This document shows, one piece after another, positions 6,559 to 8,249 of a stretch of DNA of 8,249 nucleotides. The notes under the pieces were generated by a model. That model made no database searches. It saw nothing but the letters and a program-made list of their open reading frames with translations, and had not been told where the DNA came from. Position 1 is the stretch's first letter. Every line of letters begins with the position of its first letter. The stretch is taken from the NCBI GenBank assembly GCA_900556665.1, contig USPX01000080.1, positions 1-8,249 on the forward strand. The letters are read 5' to 3'. Source of the stretch: an uncultured Eubacteriales bacterium. Its GTDB lineage: Bacteria > Bacillota_A > Clostridia > Lachnospirales > Cellulosilyticaceae. The translations under genes were made by a program, and so were the position numbers.

Positions 6559-8249
6559 CTCTTCACCTTCTTTTCCGCTGCCTTAAAGGTTTCATAAAGC
6601 TTAGTAAAATCATCAGGTACAATATCATTGCCTTGTAGCATCTTCATAATTTCCCCTATATCGCTTAAACTCTGAGGATTATGTACCATAACATTTAACA
6701 TTTTTTCATATAAAACAGGTATTTCACTTTCATAACTTTGCCACTTACCCTTACCTAATTCCTGTCTTTGTAATATTTCCTCTACAATCGTGGCTAAAAA
6801 ATCATCTGAAAGTAATATTGAGATATATCTAAAGAACTTTTCCTTATCCTGTATAACGTCCTTGAAAATCTCATTATCTCTTTCTTTAGGAATATTACTT
6901 GTCTCTATTTTTATAATACGTTGTATCTCAGCTTCTCCTTGCCTTGCTTTAACTTTATAAAGGGCTCCTAACTCTCTTAAACTAAGTCCTTTAATAATCG
7001 TTTCTTCACAAACTAATTGCTCCTTAGTACTTTGTAATGGTGAAATTGTCAGTTCAACGCCCTCAGGCACTGTATTAAATAAAATATGTAAAATATACTC
7101 TGTTCCTTTTTTAACCACATATGCCCCATTTACTTCTGAACATAATTTTTTAATAGCCCTCTGTAATTTTTCCTCAATATTCTCTTCACCTTCTACTTGG
7201 TTTGGCACTTGTGTTACAATTTCGAATGGATTCTTTTCTTCTTTATCACCAAATAAATCTCCTAGCAGTTTATCAATAGAAAATCCCCTCTTTTGATACT
7301 CTAGTTTTAACATGAACTCCATATTACCATTAAAAGCATTATTAGAACAATTAGCTGAACCTATGTAAAAAGTATGTTTCCCGTCCTTCTTAACTACATA
7401 CATCTTGGCATGAATATCCTGTTTTTGAACTGTATCTTCATTACCATCTTCACTTAACATTTCTTCTCCATCTATTACTGTTTCACTTAAAACATATGTC
7501 TTAAAATCTCTTATTAAATTAGGGGTAAGTTTCTCAATCTCTTTACGCCTTGTAATGAGTGTTTTCTTAGCTCCTGATTTACCACAATCATTAAACCTAT
7601 CTAATTTTCTCTTCCCCAAAAAAGGTGAAACAATAAGTAACTCATCATATGGCTCAAATATCTCCTTTTCAAACTCATTCTTTACACCTATTCCTAGTGG
7701 GCAAAATGCAAAGTCTGTAAATTCTCCTCTTCTAGGATCAAAGGCCACATAACTTACTTCTTCTATAAGTTGCTGCATCTGTTCTTTCTTTTCTGCCTGC
7801 TCATCCGGTATAAATTCTAATAGAGTATTTAGGAATTTTATAAGCGGTATATTTTTTCTTTTTTTCGCCTGACTTAATTCTCCATCTAAAGCTACAGCCA
7901 AATCCCAACTTCTATCAAAGGTAAGGTTGCGACTTAAAACAATTAAACGATAGACAGCGCCTTTACTTATTTTATTAACATACTTCAAGACCCATATTTT
8001 AGGGTGAAAGGCATATAATTCTGGTAATGTAACATTATAAATACTTCCTTCTAATAAGGAATATATACTATTCATATTATGAGGTACTTTCGTTTGTCCC
8101 CCTTCACAAAATAAAACAAATTTATTTGCCCCTCTTCTTAAACCCTCTAATGCTAAAGGAGGGTTTCTAATAAATTCATCTTCTATTTCTTCTTTTAATC
8201 CAAAAGCCATCGACACACCTACTAATGCATTTAAATCTAGAGAATATGT
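6549..8249 (-). CDS. PLD-fold (HKD-type) nuclease-like protein, N-terminus beyond right edge
   Basis: The frame ending at TAG 6549-6551 is open to the window edge, with 566 visible codons. The first visible residues, TYSLDLNALVGVSMAFG, resemble the conserved N-terminal strand and helix of PLD-like defence proteins. The GTG at 8216 or ATG at 8210 is therefore probably internal. Counting from the edge codon, the first half-site is HPK (82-84) with SRNLT (106-110); the second is HAKMYVV (280-286) with D289 and GSAN (297-300). This two-half, HxK...N layout resembles Tdp1-like and nuclease PLD enzymes, where the two halves make one active site and a histidine attacks a phosphodiester. The C-terminal ~250 residues are a helical and beta extension I do not recognise. 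No signal peptide is visible. It is likely the nuclease or end-processing partner of the overlapping helicase. Confidence 0.85.
   Translation of the reverse strand, partial: TYSLDLNALVGVSMAFGLKEEIEDEFIRNPPLALEGLRRGANKFVLFCEGGQTKVPHNMNSIYSLLEGSIYNVTLPELYAFHPKIWVLKYVNKISKGAVYRLIVLSRNLTFDRSWDLAVALDGELSQAKKRKNIPLIKFLNTLLEFIPDEQAEKKEQMQQLIEEVSYVAFDPRRGEFTDFAFCPLGIGVKNEFEKEIFEPYDELLIVSPFLGKRKLDRFNDCGKSGAKKTLITRRKEIEKLTPNLIRDFKTYVLSETVIDGEEMLSEDGNEDTVQKQDIHAKMYVVKKDGKHTFYIGSANCSNNAFNGNMEFMLKLEYQKRGFSIDKLLGDLFGDKEEKNPFEIVTQVPNQVEGEENIEEKLQRAIKKLCSEVNGAYVVKKGTEYILHILFNTVPEGVELTISPLQSTKEQLVCEETIIKGLSLRELGALYKVKARQGEAEIQRIIKIETSNIPKERDNEIFKDVIQDKEKFFRYISILLSDDFLATIVEEILQRQELGKGKWQSYESEIPVLYEKMLNVMVHNPQSLSDIGEIMKMLQGNDIVPDDFTKLYETFKAAEKKVKRCK

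Noticed and set aside
7555..7752. Plus-strand 65-codon open frame
   Set aside because: It is antisense within the PLD gene, with no Shine-Dalgarno and no recognisable protein pattern; a frame shadow.
3196..8249. Calling the module DISARM
   Set aside because: No DUF1998 (DrmB) or methyltransferase is present in the window, and the helicase's insertions and RapA-like motif I do not let me assign it to DrmA; only the helicase/PLD pairing is shared.

Overview
The window is AT-rich DNA with strong Shine-Dalgarno sites (GGAGG/AGGAG) and short intergenic gaps. Together with the protein styles this points to a low-GC Firmicute, most likely a clostridium (class Clostridia). The genus is not readable from the sequence alone. 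Every gene I can support is on the minus strand, so the text below follows transcription from the right edge to the left.

Right part (3196-8249): two overlapping genes form a likely anti-phage or DNA-processing module. The first encodes a phospholipase D (PLD)-fold protein with two HxK...N half-sites. The second encodes a 1120-residue superfamily 2 (SF2), Snf2/RapA-like helicase with very large insertions. They overlap by 10 nt and so are probably translationally coupled. The PLD reading frame is open through the right edge, with a TYSLDL-type N-terminal motif encoded in the last bases, so its true start and probably further operon genes lie outside the window.

Middle (2434-3195): about 760 bases with no intact gene. 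It holds a weak hairpin at the helicase end, a decayed reading frame with two in-frame stops (2910-3167), a strong minus-strand intrinsic terminator (2635-2682), and a short orphan coding tail just before the next gene. It reads as a scar or junction between the helicase/PLD cassette and older chromosome.

Left-middle (871-2433): a WYL-domain HTH regulator, a strong hairpin terminator, and a DIP1984-family small coiled-coil protein whose correct start is at 1323.

Left (1-870): a second operon of unknown function. Its first gene encodes a 198-residue protein built from five (possibly six) FN-x-[IV]-N helical repeats in an unusual symmetric 26-32-32-26 residue spacing. It overlaps (ATGAGTAA) the start of a second gene that runs off the left edge. 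Two TTATATATAA palindromes exactly 20 bp apart sit over its putative promoter.

The main candidates for something undescribed are the PLD/helicase pair and the FN-repeat protein with its coupled partner. The WYL regulator could control the PLD/helicase module, but it is separated from it by a terminator and a decayed region, so that link is only a guess.
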